From NCBI RefSeq assembly GCF_014696675.1, contig NZ_JACJQN010000009.1:179217-243216 (forward strand): a stretch of 64,000 nucleotides of DNA, read 5' to 3'. Below, in pieces: positions 37,316 to 45,609 of this stretch (its first letter is position 1; every line of letters begins with the position of its first letter). This DNA comes from Phormidium tenue FACHB-1052 (GTDB lineage Bacteria; Cyanobacteriota; Cyanobacteriia; Phormidesmidales; Phormidesmidaceae). The translations under genes and the position numbers were made by a program. A model generated the notes under the pieces. The model was not told the DNA's origin. It ran no database searches and saw only the letters and a program-made list of their open reading frames with translations.

Positions 37316-37753
37316 GTGAATTTACCTTCATTTCTATGGCTATGGCGGATCGCCGCTTGGTCTATGGGCCTTACACTGACGGCCTATTTCTTGCTGGCCG
37401 TTACGGGTGGGGTATTGTTTTACACCCGCTCTAATGACCAAGAGCGCTCGTCCTGGCTGCGACCGCTACATATTGTTTTGGGTACAGGGGCAGTCAGCTT
37501 GGTTTTAGTGCTGCTCGCCATCGGGGTGGTTGGCACCCTAGGGGAATATGGTCGGCTGGGCCATTCGGTACACCTGCTGTTTGGGCTGACGGTGGTGGGG
37601 CTGGTGCTGGCCTCGGCCTGGAGCGCTAGTCGTATTGCTGTAGAACGACCTTGGGCGCGATCGCTCCATGTCACCCTCAACAGTGCCCTGGGGGTAGCGC
37701 TGGCTGCTGCCGGGCTCTCCGGTTGGCAGGTGGTGCAAAAGTATCTACCTTAA
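37316..37753 (+). CDS. DUF4079-like four-helix membrane protein
   Basis: 145 residues with four membrane helices: WSMGLTLTAYFLLAVTGGVL, LHIVLGTGAVSLVLVLLAIG, HLLFGLTVVGLVLASAW and LNSALGVALAAAGLSGW. Histidines in helices 2 to 4 (RPLHIVLG, GHSVHLL, SLHVTLNS) recall the DUF4079/cytochrome b561-like fold and could bind haem; this is inference. The start is GTG 37316, preceded by AGGGATG. Confidence 0.7.
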   Translation: MNLPSFLWLWRIAAWSMGLTLTAYFLLAVTGGVLFYTRSNDQERSSWLRPLHIVLGTGAVSLVLVLLAIGVVGTLGEYGRLGHSVHLLFGLTVVGLVLASAWSASRIAVERPWARSLHVTLNSALGVALAAAGLSGWQVVQKYLP

Positions 37754-37831
37754 AGGAGAAAACCCGAAGGTCTAGTCCGTTCAGCGCTGGCCGTAAGGGC
37801 CTGTACCCCTTAGCTCAGATCCTGGATTGGT

Positions 37832-38401
37832 ATGGTTGAGTCTTCGCCTTTGGCCCCGTCCTCTACAGCCCCTCAAATCTTTCACATTTCGCCGCTGATT
37901 CGCCTGACGCTGCTGCTGCTCTACCTGGCGCTGATGGGGCCTTTGCCATTTTTGGCCCAGGCTACCGACGCAGCGGTGTCGCCTACGGCTTTGGCCGTTG
38001 GTATTGGGCTGGGTGGTCTGGGAATTTACGGCGCGCTGGGTCAGCGGGTCGAGGTGGATAGCGACGGCATTCGCGTGGCTTACCCGGTGTGGATTCGCTG
38101 GCTGTTTCGCGGTGGGTGGCGTCTGTCGTGGCGCGAGGCCCAGGCTTTAAAGCCCCGCTCGACCGGGCAAGGAGGCATCGTGTATTACTTTGTGGGGGCC
38201 GATCAGCAGGCCTACCTGCTGCCGATGCGGGTGGCGGGTTTTGCCCGTTTACTGGGCCTAGTTGAAATCTACACCGATCTCGACACCCAGGATATTAGAC
38301 CCCTGGCCCAGCCCTGGATGTACTTTATTTTGCTGGGGTTTACCCTGCTGCTGCTGCTGGTCGATGGTTGGACGATTACGACTGCGCTGCAAATGGGCTA
38401 G
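37832..38401 (+). CDS. Conserved membrane protein with PH-like central domain
   Basis: 189 residues: two N-terminal helices (about 23-70), a beta-rich central domain beginning GQRVEVDSDGIRVAYPVWIR and one C-terminal helix (about 163-185). The middle part resembles bacterial PH-type domains of small membrane proteins, but I cannot name the family. It follows the DUF4079-like gene by 78 bases on the same strand. Confidence 0.65.
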   Translation: MVESSPLAPSSTAPQIFHISPLIRLTLLLLYLALMGPLPFLAQATDAAVSPTALAVGIGLGGLGIYGALGQRVEVDSDGIRVAYPVWIRWLFRGGWRLSWREAQALKPRSTGQGGIVYYFVGADQQAYLLPMRVAGFARLLGLVEIYTDLDTQDIRPLAQPWMYFILLGFTLLLLLVDGWTITTALQMG

Positions 38402-38580
38402 GCGATCGCAGGCGCTGGGCCTGTCGTCGGATAGCGTTACACAGCAAGGCAGTATTTCATGGGGCCGAGCCGCAGTAAACCGGGCGATCGCCCATCGGGC
38501 GGTATATTAAACCCAGAGTATTTGCCCATGATTACCGCGCTGTCAGCGGCTCTGCGATCGCTGCACTATCAACCCAGGCT

Positions 38581-39684
38581 ATGACCCCACCGCCTATTCT
38601 TCGCCTCGATGCCATTACGAAACGCTATAGCCCTCAAATACCGCCAGCGGTAGACCGGGTCAGCCTCAGCCTAGGGCAGGGAGAGATTTTAGGGTTATTA
38701 GGGCCATCGGGCTGCGGCAAAACCACGCTGCTGCGGCTGATTGCGGGGTTTGAGAAACCCGATGGTGGCACCCTCTACCTGGGCAGCCAGCCCGTGGGCG
38801 GCACGACCTGGCTACCGCCCGAGCGCCGCGATGTGGGCATCGTGTTTCAGGACTACGCCCTGTTTCCCCACCTGACGGTGGAGCAGAATGTCGCCTTTGG
38901 CCTCCAGCGGCGCGATCGCAAAGGACGGTCAGCTACCTCTGATCTCCAGCAGCGCACCGCTGAGGCGATCGCCCTGGTAGGGCTAGAAACCCTAACCCAC
39001 CGCTTTCCCCATGAGCTGTCAGGCGGTCAGCAGCAGCGGGTGGCCCTGGCCCGCGCTTTGGCCCCGCGTCCGGCGATCATTTTGCTGGATGAGCCCTTTA
39101 GCAACCTGGATGTGCAGGTGCGGCTGTACCTGCGCCAGGAGGTGCGCGACATTTTGCGCCAGGTGGGGGCATCCTGCGTCTTCGTCACCCACGACCAGGA
39201 AGAAGCCCTGGCCCTGGCCGATCGCGTTGCCGTCATGCACCAGGGTCAGCTAGAGCAAATTGATACGCCCGAGGCCATCTACGGCCAGCCCACCTCGCGG
39301 TTTGTCGCGGAGTTTGTCACCCAGGCCAACTTTTTGCCCGCCCAACCCAGCCCCCAGGGTTGGCAGACCGAGGTGGGCTGCTTTGGGTCAGCCAGTGCTG
39401 AGGCCAGCCAGGCTGACCTGATGGTGCGCCAAGAAGACATGGCGCTGGTGGAAGATGCCCAGGGCGCGGTGGTGGTGCGCGATCGCCAGTTTCTAGGCCG
39501 AGAATATAAGTACTGTCTGCAAACCCCCTCGGGGCAATTGCTCTACGCTCGACTGCCGATGACGAGCGCGATCGAGGTGGGCAGCCGGGTGCAGATCACC
39601 GTGCCATCCCAGCGGTTGCGTCTCTACAGCCCCCAGGCGATTGGATCGCACAGCCCGCTTTCGACTCCCTCCCCTCGTCGGTAG
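38581..39684 (+). CDS. ABC transporter ATP-binding protein, Fe3+/spermidine type
   Basis: 367-residue ATPase of the FbpC/FutC-PotA class. It has Walker A GPSGCGKTT (about 42-50), Q-loop IVFQDYALFPHLTVEQNV, signature LSGGQQQR, Walker B IILLDEPFSNLD and H-loop FVTHDQEEAL. A C-terminal TOBE-like regulatory region follows (about 245-350; LMVRQEDMALV, GREYKYCLQTPSG). The FPHLTVEQNVAFGL pattern favours ferric-iron importers (FutC), but PotA-like function cannot be excluded. No permease or binding-protein gene is adjacent, so its partners must lie elsewhere. Confidence 0.85.
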   Translation: MTPPPILRLDAITKRYSPQIPPAVDRVSLSLGQGEILGLLGPSGCGKTTLLRLIAGFEKPDGGTLYLGSQPVGGTTWLPPERRDVGIVFQDYALFPHLTVEQNVAFGLQRRDRKGRSATSDLQQRTAEAIALVGLETLTHRFPHELSGGQQQRVALARALAPRPAIILLDEPFSNLDVQVRLYLRQEVRDILRQVGASCVFVTHDQEEALALADRVAVMHQGQLEQIDTPEAIYGQPTSRFVAEFVTQANFLPAQPSPQGWQTEVGCFGSASAEASQADLMVRQEDMALVEDAQGAVVVRDRQFLGREYKYCLQTPSGQLLYARLPMTSAIEVGSRVQITVPSQRLRLYSPQAIGSHSPLSTPSPRR

Positions 39685-39795
39685 CGATCGCCCCAATACC
39701 GCCCAGCACCAGCGTTTTGCAGTATGGTTACGCTTAGATTCTGCAAGCGGCTTCCTCGCTGCTCTAGCCCCTGTTTTATCGTTTCAGGTGATTCC

Positions 39796-40476
39796 ATGAA
39801 TTGGGTTTTTCAACGCGTTTGCCTATCGCTGGCCCCGGTGGCGCTGTTGAGCGCTACCTCTGCCCTAGCCGCAGCCCCAGCCCAGCCCATCGCCGCAACG
39901 CCCCTACCGCAAACCTGGCTGGCCCAGGCAGGCACCATCGAAACGGTGCTGCTGTTTGAGACTGAATCGATGGTCGTGCGCGTCTATCGCAGCGGCAGCG
40001 GTCTATTTATGAATCTCTATAACAAGGCCACCGATGTGGTAGAACTGCGGGCTGCCCCCACCCAGCTCGTGCCCAGCACCCGCGACCAGACGGTCTACAG
40101 AGCCGGAGGCGAGGCCCAGCGCTTTGCCCGCATCAACGTACTGGGCGAGACCGAGCTAGAAATTTTGGCCGCCAATGGCAATGTTGTGCTCAAAGAGCCT
40201 GGCTTTAATGCTGTAGTCAGGGTGTCTTCCGGCTCGACCGACTTTCGCGGCAACAACTTTGCCCCCGGCACGTCGGCGATCGTGCTATCGGCAGAAGCGG
40301 CTCGGCTGCGATCGGCCCCGCGCTTGGGCAGCACCATTCTGGCCGCAGCTCCCCGTCGCGCTGTAGTGGAGGTGCTCGATCGCGGCGGCAACCCAGAAGA
40401 CGGCTTTATTTGGTATCAGGTCAACTACGACGGCACCACCGGCTGGGTGCGGGGCGACCTGCTTCAGCCCAGCTAG
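39796..40476 (+). CDS. Secreted SH3-domain protein
   Basis: 226 residues. ATG 39796 gives a classic signal peptide (MNWVFQRVCLSLAPVALLSA...ALAAA), whereas the frame's first ATG at 39724 adds a non-signal stretch. The mature protein has a beta-rich N-terminal domain (VLLFETESMVVRVYRSGSGL) and a C-terminal bacterial SH3 domain (AARLRSAPRLGSTILAAA... YDGTTGWVRGDLL). Proteins of this layout sit in the periplasm or cell wall. Its stop overlaps that of the convergent MBL gene. Confidence 0.8.
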   Translation: MNWVFQRVCLSLAPVALLSATSALAAAPAQPIAATPLPQTWLAQAGTIETVLLFETESMVVRVYRSGSGLFMNLYNKATDVVELRAAPTQLVPSTRDQTVYRAGGEAQRFARINVLGETELEILAANGNVVLKEPGFNAVVRVSSGSTDFRGNNFAPGTSAIVLSAEAARLRSAPRLGSTILAAAPRRAVVEVLDRGGNPEDGFIWYQVNYDGTTGWVRGDLLQPS

Positions 40477-41405
40477 GACGGCAACTCAGCTGATTCAGCA
40501 CCGAGTTCTAGGGTCATGCCCTCACGGGCCAGGCTGGCCTGGGCAAACCTGGCCTGCACCTGACGCTCTAGCTGATCGAGCTGATCGTCGCTGTGGCACG
40601 GGTTGTGGTGAAACAGCACCAGACGCTTAACCTGGCTCGCCTGGGCTACCTCAATGCCCATATGCCAGGGCACAACGCCAGTCCCACTGGGGTCTGAGTA
40701 GGCCACATCGGCGTAGGTGCCGTCAAAGACTAAGACATCGGCCCCGCTGGACAGCATCAGCAGATTGGGATCAACGCTGGTTTGGTTTGGGTCGGTGTCG
40801 GTGGCATAGATCAGCACGCGATCGCCCCAGCTGACCCGGTAGCCCAGGGCGCTAGTGTGGCGGTTCAGGCTCCAGGGTTCGACCAAGACATCGCCCAGGG
40901 CGATCGCATCTCCCGCCGCAATGTTGTGAAAGGTCATGGCAGCGGCCATCGTTTGCAGTGGCTTAGAAAAGTTAGGCCGCAGCATTTGTTCCGTGAGGCG
41001 CTGTTTGATGGAGGCTCCATTGAGGGCTTGGGCACCGTAGATATCGAGCTGAGTCGCCGGGGCAAAGGCCGGGGCAAAGAAGGGAAAGCCCTGAATCCGA
41101 TCCCACTGGGTGTGGGTAAAGAAAAGATGGGCGGCTACGGGCTGCTCTTGGGCCATGAGGTGGCGACCCAGCACCCAAAGTCCGGTGCCGCCGTCAAAAA
41201 TCAGCCGGTGACCGCCCACCTGCACCTCAACGCAGGCCGTGTTGCCGCCGTAGCGCACCGTATCTGCCCCCGGTGCCGGAATGTTGCCCCGCACTCCCCA
41301 AAAGGTGAGCCGAAAGACCGGCGCTGGAACAGCGACCCCAGGCTGGGACGCGGCTTCAGACTGGGCAGCAAATAGGGCATCGGAAGGGCTAGCGATATTG
41401 GCCAT
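40473..41405 (-). CDS. MBL-fold protein with altered metal-binding motif
   Basis: 310 residues of metallo-beta-lactamase fold resembling the PhnP/RNase Z-like branch: LTFWGVRGNIPAPGADTVRYG, LIFDGGTGL, and later YATDTDPN and LVLFHHNPCHSDDQLD. The usual HxHxDH motif reads H98-T-Q100-W-D102-R103, so the second and last histidines are replaced by Gln and Arg. Relatives read HTHWDHIQGFPFF; here it is HTQWDRIQGFPFF. A mononuclear site or a non-hydrolytic role is possible. ATG 41405. It overlaps the convergent SH3 gene's stop by three bases. Confidence 0.85.
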   Translation of the reverse strand: MANIASPSDALFAAQSEAASQPGVAVPAPVFRLTFWGVRGNIPAPGADTVRYGGNTACVEVQVGGHRLIFDGGTGLWVLGRHLMAQEQPVAAHLFFTHTQWDRIQGFPFFAPAFAPATQLDIYGAQALNGASIKQRLTEQMLRPNFSKPLQTMAAAMTFHNIAAGDAIALGDVLVEPWSLNRHTSALGYRVSWGDRVLIYATDTDPNQTSVDPNLLMLSSGADVLVFDGTYADVAYSDPSGTGVVPWHMGIEVAQASQVKRLVLFHHNPCHSDDQLDQLERQVQARFAQASLAREGMTLELGAESAELPS

Positions 41406-41659
41406 GCAAATTCAACGTTTCACCAAGTTTAGACGGCGATTCATTGCGGCGCACCCCGATAGCCAAACGTAGAGGGTGGTTCTTGTCACGCCTGTAGAGG
41501 ATCCATCGTAAAAGCTTTAATTAGTTTACTCTCCCGATCGAACTTAGCATTCCCCAACCGATTTCCCTGACGGCCCGCCCCTGGGTAACGCTTCGGCCAT
41601 TTGACCGATTTCAAATCCGGCTGAGGAGAACTCTTGCCCGTTGGCGGCGAGTTCCGGCG

Positions 41660-42277
41660 TCAAATCGGCGGGGAGGGCAAATCGTCGTTGGGTTCACCAG
41701 CATAAAGGTGGTAGGCCTGCCGCAGCCGTTCTAGGGCACGCTGCCCGCGCTTGCGCAGTGTCGCTAGAGAGGCCCACTCTTCACCGGCTGCCACCAGTTT
41801 GGTCTGCACCTGGGGCCAGGTGAGGCCTTCAACCACCTTCCACTGAATCAGGTGGCGATCGCCCGGCGACAGAGCGGCGAGGGCTTGCAGCACCAAGGCG
41901 ATGGCGTTGGCAATCATCTGATCATCCACCGTCGCCGGGTCGCTGGCAGCGGCCTCTTGCTCCATCAGTTCATCAAATGCCACTGCCAGGTAACGCTGGC
42001 GATCGCGCTTGCACTCGCGAATGATGTTGTAGGCCGTGCGCCGCATCCACGCCTTGGGCTGGCGAATGTGCTCCTGGTTTTGCTGAGTGTAGCGAACGCC
42101 GCGCAGGTAGGCCTCGACGAAAATGTCGATTTCGGTGATGTGGGCTTGCAGCCCAAACTGCTGAATGGTGCGCTTGATAAAGGCTAGTAGCGATCGAGCA
42201 TGGGGGTTGTTGGGTTTGAGCAGAAGCTGCACATCCTGGTTAAACTGCTGCGTTTCGGACGGGGGGTGAGACGGCAT
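41660..42277 (-). CDS. Sigma-70 family RNA polymerase sigma factor (ECF-like)
   Basis: 205 residues. A region-2-like segment (about 45-105: DIFVEAYLRGVRYTQQN, QPKAWMRRTAYNIIRECKR) contains the AWMRR..YN pattern of -10 recognition. A region-4-like HTH follows (about 128-190: LQALAALSPGDRHLIQWKVVEGLTWPQV). The lack of regions 1 and 3 marks a group 3/4 factor. Cyanobacteria have several of these; I cannot match it to a named Sig protein. No anti-sigma gene adjoins it. Confidence 0.8.
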   Translation of the reverse strand: MPSHPPSETQQFNQDVQLLLKPNNPHARSLLAFIKRTIQQFGLQAHITEIDIFVEAYLRGVRYTQQNQEHIRQPKAWMRRTAYNIIRECKRDRQRYLAVAFDELMEQEAAASDPATVDDQMIANAIALVLQALAALSPGDRHLIQWKVVEGLTWPQVQTKLVAAGEEWASLATLRKRGQRALERLRQAYHLYAGEPNDDLPSPPI

Positions 42278-42569
42278 GACTCTGGGTAGATGACCAGCGG
42301 TTAAGTTCTAATGTAGCGGCATCAAGTTTTTATGAAGCGTGAAGTTTCCGGACAGAAATTCATAGTTCTCTAAAAACGACTGTGTGACTCTGATTACAAA
42401 GCCGACCGCCACCCCATCGACTTACCTGCTCAAGTCAGCCTGCCTCAGCCTGCTAAACCCGTTTTTCTAGTTGTAAGAGTATCTCTGTATGGTGGGGCAA
42501 ACCCAGAGCAGAGCGAGCCACCCTCTGCGACAATGGGCAGTACTTCCGTCATCGCGATTTGGCTGTTCC

Positions 42570-43046
42570 ATGGCTCATACCATTACCCTGCACGAATCTC
42601 ACCTGCAAACCCTCGACCTGACCCCCGCCAGGGAGGTAATCGAGCCACTGCTGGCGGAAGGTAAGGTGCTCAACAGCGAGCTTTGCCTGCGGTTTGTTGT
42701 CGAGATCAGCCGCGACCCTACTGACCCCCGCGAGCTATCAGAGCTGCCGGAGGTCAGATTGTGGTTTATTCGCCTAGATACCTACTACCCCTGGTTGCCC
42801 CTGGTTCTAGATTGGGAGGCGGGCGAGCTGGGGCGCTATGCTGCAATGCTGGTGCCCCATCAGTTCAGCCCGACCGAGGGCATTCGCTACAACCCGGAAG
42901 GGCTAGAGATTTTTATGATGACGAAGATTTTCGTCATTGCCGCCTGGCTCAAGGGGCAGGGCATTACCCAATACACCCGGCTAAAGTTTATGACCCAGAT
43001 GCTGGGCTATGAAATCGACGATGGGTTGTTTGAGCTGCTGGCTTGA
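42570..43046 (+). CDS. CRR6-family NdhI maturation factor
   Basis: 158 residues matching CRR6/DUF1817, the factor needed to assemble the NdhI-containing arm of the photosynthetic NDH-1 complex in cyanobacteria and chloroplasts. Family blocks seen are LRFVVEISRDPTDPRELSE, IRLDTYYPWLPLVLDW, YAAMLVPHQFSPTEGIRYNP and EIFMMTKIFVIAAWLKGQG. ATG 42570 fits the family start (MAHTITLHESHL); the frame's earlier GTG/ATG codons add unrelated sequence. Single gene. Confidence 0.9.
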   Translation: MAHTITLHESHLQTLDLTPAREVIEPLLAEGKVLNSELCLRFVVEISRDPTDPRELSELPEVRLWFIRLDTYYPWLPLVLDWEAGELGRYAAMLVPHQFSPTEGIRYNPEGLEIFMMTKIFVIAAWLKGQGITQYTRLKFMTQMLGYEIDDGLFELLA

Positions 43047-43073
43047 GAGAAAAAGGGGAAAGGTTTCGGGTGC

Positions 43074-43107
43074 AAGGTGCTATGTACAGTCCTACACCCA
43101 GCACCTT
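43074..43107. repeat. Intergenic hairpin between convergent genes
   Basis: AAGGTGCT (43074-43081) pairs with AGCACCTT (43100-43107), with additional imperfect pairing outside and inside (GGGTG, CACCC). Lies between the CRR6 stop and the convergent membrane-protein gene; probably a bidirectional terminator-like structure. Confidence 0.6.
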
Positions 43108-43117
43108 AAACCCTGAC

Positions 43118-43846
43118 TTACACCAAGATCTCTGTAGGAGCAGATCGCTTGGTTTCGTAATAACGGCAGGCAAAGTAGCCGACGCTGTAGATCAGCGATG
43201 TATCGGTGGCAATACCCAGCACAGCACCCAGCCCCGGAATCAGCTCTACAATGCTCAGCCCCGATTTGACCATGCCACCGGTAGTCGATGACAACAGCCA
43301 GATCGCTAGCACTTCGCCACGGCGATCGTTGTCGGTGGGCGAATAGCCATAGATGGTGGCGATGCGGTAGATCATGTTGGCCTGAAGGGCGGCGACCGCA
43401 CCAATATCAACCAAGGTGAGGGCAAAGGCCACAGGGGGCACAAAGTTGGTAGCTAGGCCTACGCCTGCGGCTTTGAGGGCGGTTTCGGCCATCACCCGCT
43501 GGGCTAGAGTGCGCTTATTCTCTTGGGGATACTGCTGGCGGAGTTCATCCACCTGCGATCGCACCTCTACCACATTCACCTGACCTAGCGCCGCCAGCAG
43601 CACCCTCATGCCGGGTATCGACGTGGCGTACTGAATAAAGGGCAAACTAGCGATCGGGCCAACCACGCTGCCTACGGTGGCTGTCACCGGCTCTAAAAAG
43701 GGCTGAAGCCTCGACAACAGAGCATTGCCAGTGTTGGCAGTCATGTTGTCGAGCACCGTGACGACAGCCTGCATCACCTGGGTTACGGCCTGAAAGGTGT
43801 CGCGGGTCTGGTCATTCGAGTTGGCGCTGGGGGATGGGGTCGTCAC
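43118..43846 (-). CDS. Conserved membrane-associated protein, DUF697/EcsC-like
   Basis: 242 residues. The first 45 are polar. A hydrophobic Gly/Pro-containing block follows (PFIQYATSIPGMRVLLAALG), then ATNFVPPVAFALTLVDIGAVAALQANMIYRIATIYGY and a final glycine-rich hairpin (IVELIPGLGAVLGIATDT). The helical hairpins and the MIYRIATIYGY motif resemble DUF697/EcsC-type proteins, but assignment is tentative. The start is GTG 43846 with AGAGG upstream. Confidence 0.65.
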   Translation of the reverse strand: MTTPSPSANSNDQTRDTFQAVTQVMQAVVTVLDNMTANTGNALLSRLQPFLEPVTATVGSVVGPIASLPFIQYATSIPGMRVLLAALGQVNVVEVRSQVDELRQQYPQENKRTLAQRVMAETALKAAGVGLATNFVPPVAFALTLVDIGAVAALQANMIYRIATIYGYSPTDNDRRGEVLAIWLLSSTTGGMVKSGLSIVELIPGLGAVLGIATDTSLIYSVGYFACRYYETKRSAPTEILV

Positions 43847-43928
43847 GGAAAGTCGCCTCTAGATCGCGTAGCGTTATATCAATTTGATAGCGGATTCTAT
43901 CGAGGCGCTGCATCCGTCCTAAGCAAGG

Positions 43929-44768
43929 TCACAGGGGCGTAATTAAAAGCTCGCCAATTTTGCCTCGACGCCCAGCCCGGGAGTTAATCGCCCGCGCCGC
44001 CAGAATTGGATGCATCGTAAACCCCTGGTAAAGCTCGCGGATAAACTCGCAGTCGGAGTTCGACAGCATCACCCGCTGCCCCTGGTTAGCTAAGGTGCGA
44101 AACACCATTGCCAGACGCTCTTGGTCGTCCCCGGTAAAGCCGTAGCGGCTGTAGCCCGTAAAGCTGCTGGTAGAGCTGAGGGGGTGGTAGGGCGGATCAA
44201 AGTAGACAAAGTCGCCTGGAGAGAGCGATCGCTCTAGCAGCATTTCAAACGAAAACGTTTGAATCTCAGCGGTTTGCAGCGCTGCCGAGGCCGCTCGCAG
44301 CAGCGATGGGTCGCAGATGGTGGGGTTTTTGTAGCTGCCTACCGGCACGTTGAAATGCCCCTGGGAATTTTCGCGGTAGAGGCCGTTGTAGCAGGTCTTG
44401 TTGAGGTAGATCAGGCGGGCGGCGCGCTCCACGGGCGATCGCAAATTTTGCCGCTGGCGCACCTGGTAGTAGTAGTCGGGGTTGTGGCGACGCTGGTGAT
44501 CCCACAGGTGACGAATCAGCGTTTCGACCCGGTCGCGCACACAGCAGTAAACGTTGACCAGCTCGGGGTTAATATCCCCCAGCACCGCCCGTCGCGCCCG
44601 CCCCACCAAATGAAAGAACATCGCCCCACCGCCCAAAAACGGTTCGTAGTAGGTATCGATCACCGTGGGCAAAAACGGCTCGTACTGACTGAGCAAACGA
44701 CCTTTACCGCCCGCCCATTTGAGAAAAGGGCGGGGGTGTAACGTCGGGGGTGCAGAGAGGGCAACTGT
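43929..44768 (-). CDS. Dam-family DNA (adenine-N6) methyltransferase
   Basis: 279 residues of the D12 class: motif X/I FLKWAGGKGRLL, YEPFLGGGAMFFHL, the NKTCYNGLYREN segment, and catalytic motif IV YFDPPYHPLS. This class methylates GATC in Dam enzymes. The GATC core of the abundant HIP1 octamers makes GATC a likely target, but specificity is inferred. The frame extends to a GTG at 44843; GTG 44768 is preferred because relatives start about 15 residues before FLKWAGG and a TATAGT element lies upstream. No restriction endonuclease gene adjoins, so it looks like a solitary methylase. Confidence 0.88.
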   Translation of the reverse strand, partial: TVALSAPPTLHPRPFLKWAGGKGRLLSQYEPFLPTVIDTYYEPFLGGGAMFFHLVGRARRAVLGDINPELVNVYCCVRDRVETLIRHLWDHQRRHNPDYYYQVRQRQNLRSPVERAARLIYLNKTCYNGLYRENSQGHFNVPVGSYKNPTICDPSLLRAASAALQTAEIQTFSFEMLLERSLSPGDFVYFDPPYHPLSSTSSFTGYSRYGFTGDDQERLAMVFRTLANQGQRVMLSNSDCEFIRELYQGFTMHPILAARAINSRAGRRGKIGELLITPL

Positions 44769-44843
44769 CACAGAACTGCTTAAGATCAAATGTACTTGTT
44801 TAAAGAATCTCCCAACTATAGCAAAGCTCAGCCGGAGCAGCAC

Positions 44844-44881
44844 CCTTTTGTCGTGGGTTAGGCCTTTTGTCGTGGGTTAGG
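44844..44881. repeat. Perfect 19-bp tandem duplication
   Basis: CCTTTTGTCGTGGGTTAGG occurs at 44844-44862 and again, without spacer, at 44863-44881. It lies in the divergent promoter region between the methylase and DUF751 genes. Confidence 0.9.
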
Positions 44882-44958
44882 ATGTAAAACGAGTTAAATT
44901 CAGAGTCAGTGCGCTGGGCTTTGCGCGCATTGGCCCCTAAAGCCCCTAGTCTGACGCC

Positions 44959-45156
44959 ATGAAAGATTTTTTTGACAACATCTCTCGCTATCCGCGCTAC
45001 TTTATTTCCTTCACCCTGGGCGTTTTTTTTAACGCTGCCCAGCCCCTAGTGCCGCTGCTGAAGCAACCCACCACGGCGATCGCGCTGATTGGTGCCCTGG
45101 TGGCCGGCTTTTTGTTTCTCACCTTTACCCTGCGGGCAATGCTGGGCCTAGGTTAA
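44959..45156 (+). CDS. DUF751 (Ycf33-like) small membrane protein
   Basis: 65 residues: MKDFFDNISRYPRYFISFTL followed by GVFFNAAQPLVPLLKQP and a second membrane helix (AIALIGALVAGFLFLTFTLR). This matches DUF751/Ycf33 of cyanobacteria and algal plastids; function unknown. It lies 27 bases before rbfA on the same strand, the usual cyanobacterial arrangement. Confidence 0.88.
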   Translation: MKDFFDNISRYPRYFISFTLGVFFNAAQPLVPLLKQPTTAIALIGALVAGFLFLTFTLRAMLGLG

Positions 45157-45183
45157 TAACGTCACCTTCAGGAGTACAGACCG

Positions 45184-45609
45184 ATGCCAAATAATCGTCG
45201 CGTTGAGCGGGTGGCCTCTCTCATTAAACGAGAAATTAGCCAGATGATGATGCTCGACATCAAAGATGACCGCGTGGGGGCGGGCATGGTCAGCGTTACC
45301 GATGTCGATGTGTCGGGCGACCTGCAACACGCCAAGGTGTTTGTCAGCATCTATGGCACCCCCGAAGCCAAAGCCGAAACCATGGAGGGCCTCCACGCCG
45401 CCACCGGCTTTGTACGCAGCGAACTGGGCCAGCGGCTGCGCCTGCGACGCACCCCCGAAATTATCTTTAAAGAAGATGTGGGCATGGAACGCGGCACCAA
45501 TGTGCTGAACTTGATCAATCAGCTCAGCCGGGAGCGAGCCGAAAAGGGCATAACCGACGAATTTGACGAAGACCCAACCGCACCGTCTGCCGCCCAGGAG
45601 GAGGAGTGA
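45184..45609 (+). CDS. rbfA: Ribosome-binding factor A
   Basis: 141-residue KH-like protein that matures the 5' end of 16S rRNA in the 30S subunit, important in the cold. [38 protein letters not shown] and [18 protein letters not shown] are diagnostic. AGGAG precedes ATG 45184. The acidic C-terminal codons (QEEE) form an AGGAGGAG ribosome site for the next gene, whose GTG overlaps the rbfA stop (GTGA). Confidence 0.96.
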   Translation: MPNNRRVERVASLIKREISQMMMLDIKDDRVGAGMVSVTDVDVSGDLQHAKVFVSIYGTPEAKAETMEGLHAATGFVRSELGQRLRLRRTPEIIFKEDVGMERGTNVLNLINQLSRERAEKGITDEFDEDPTAPSAAQEEE

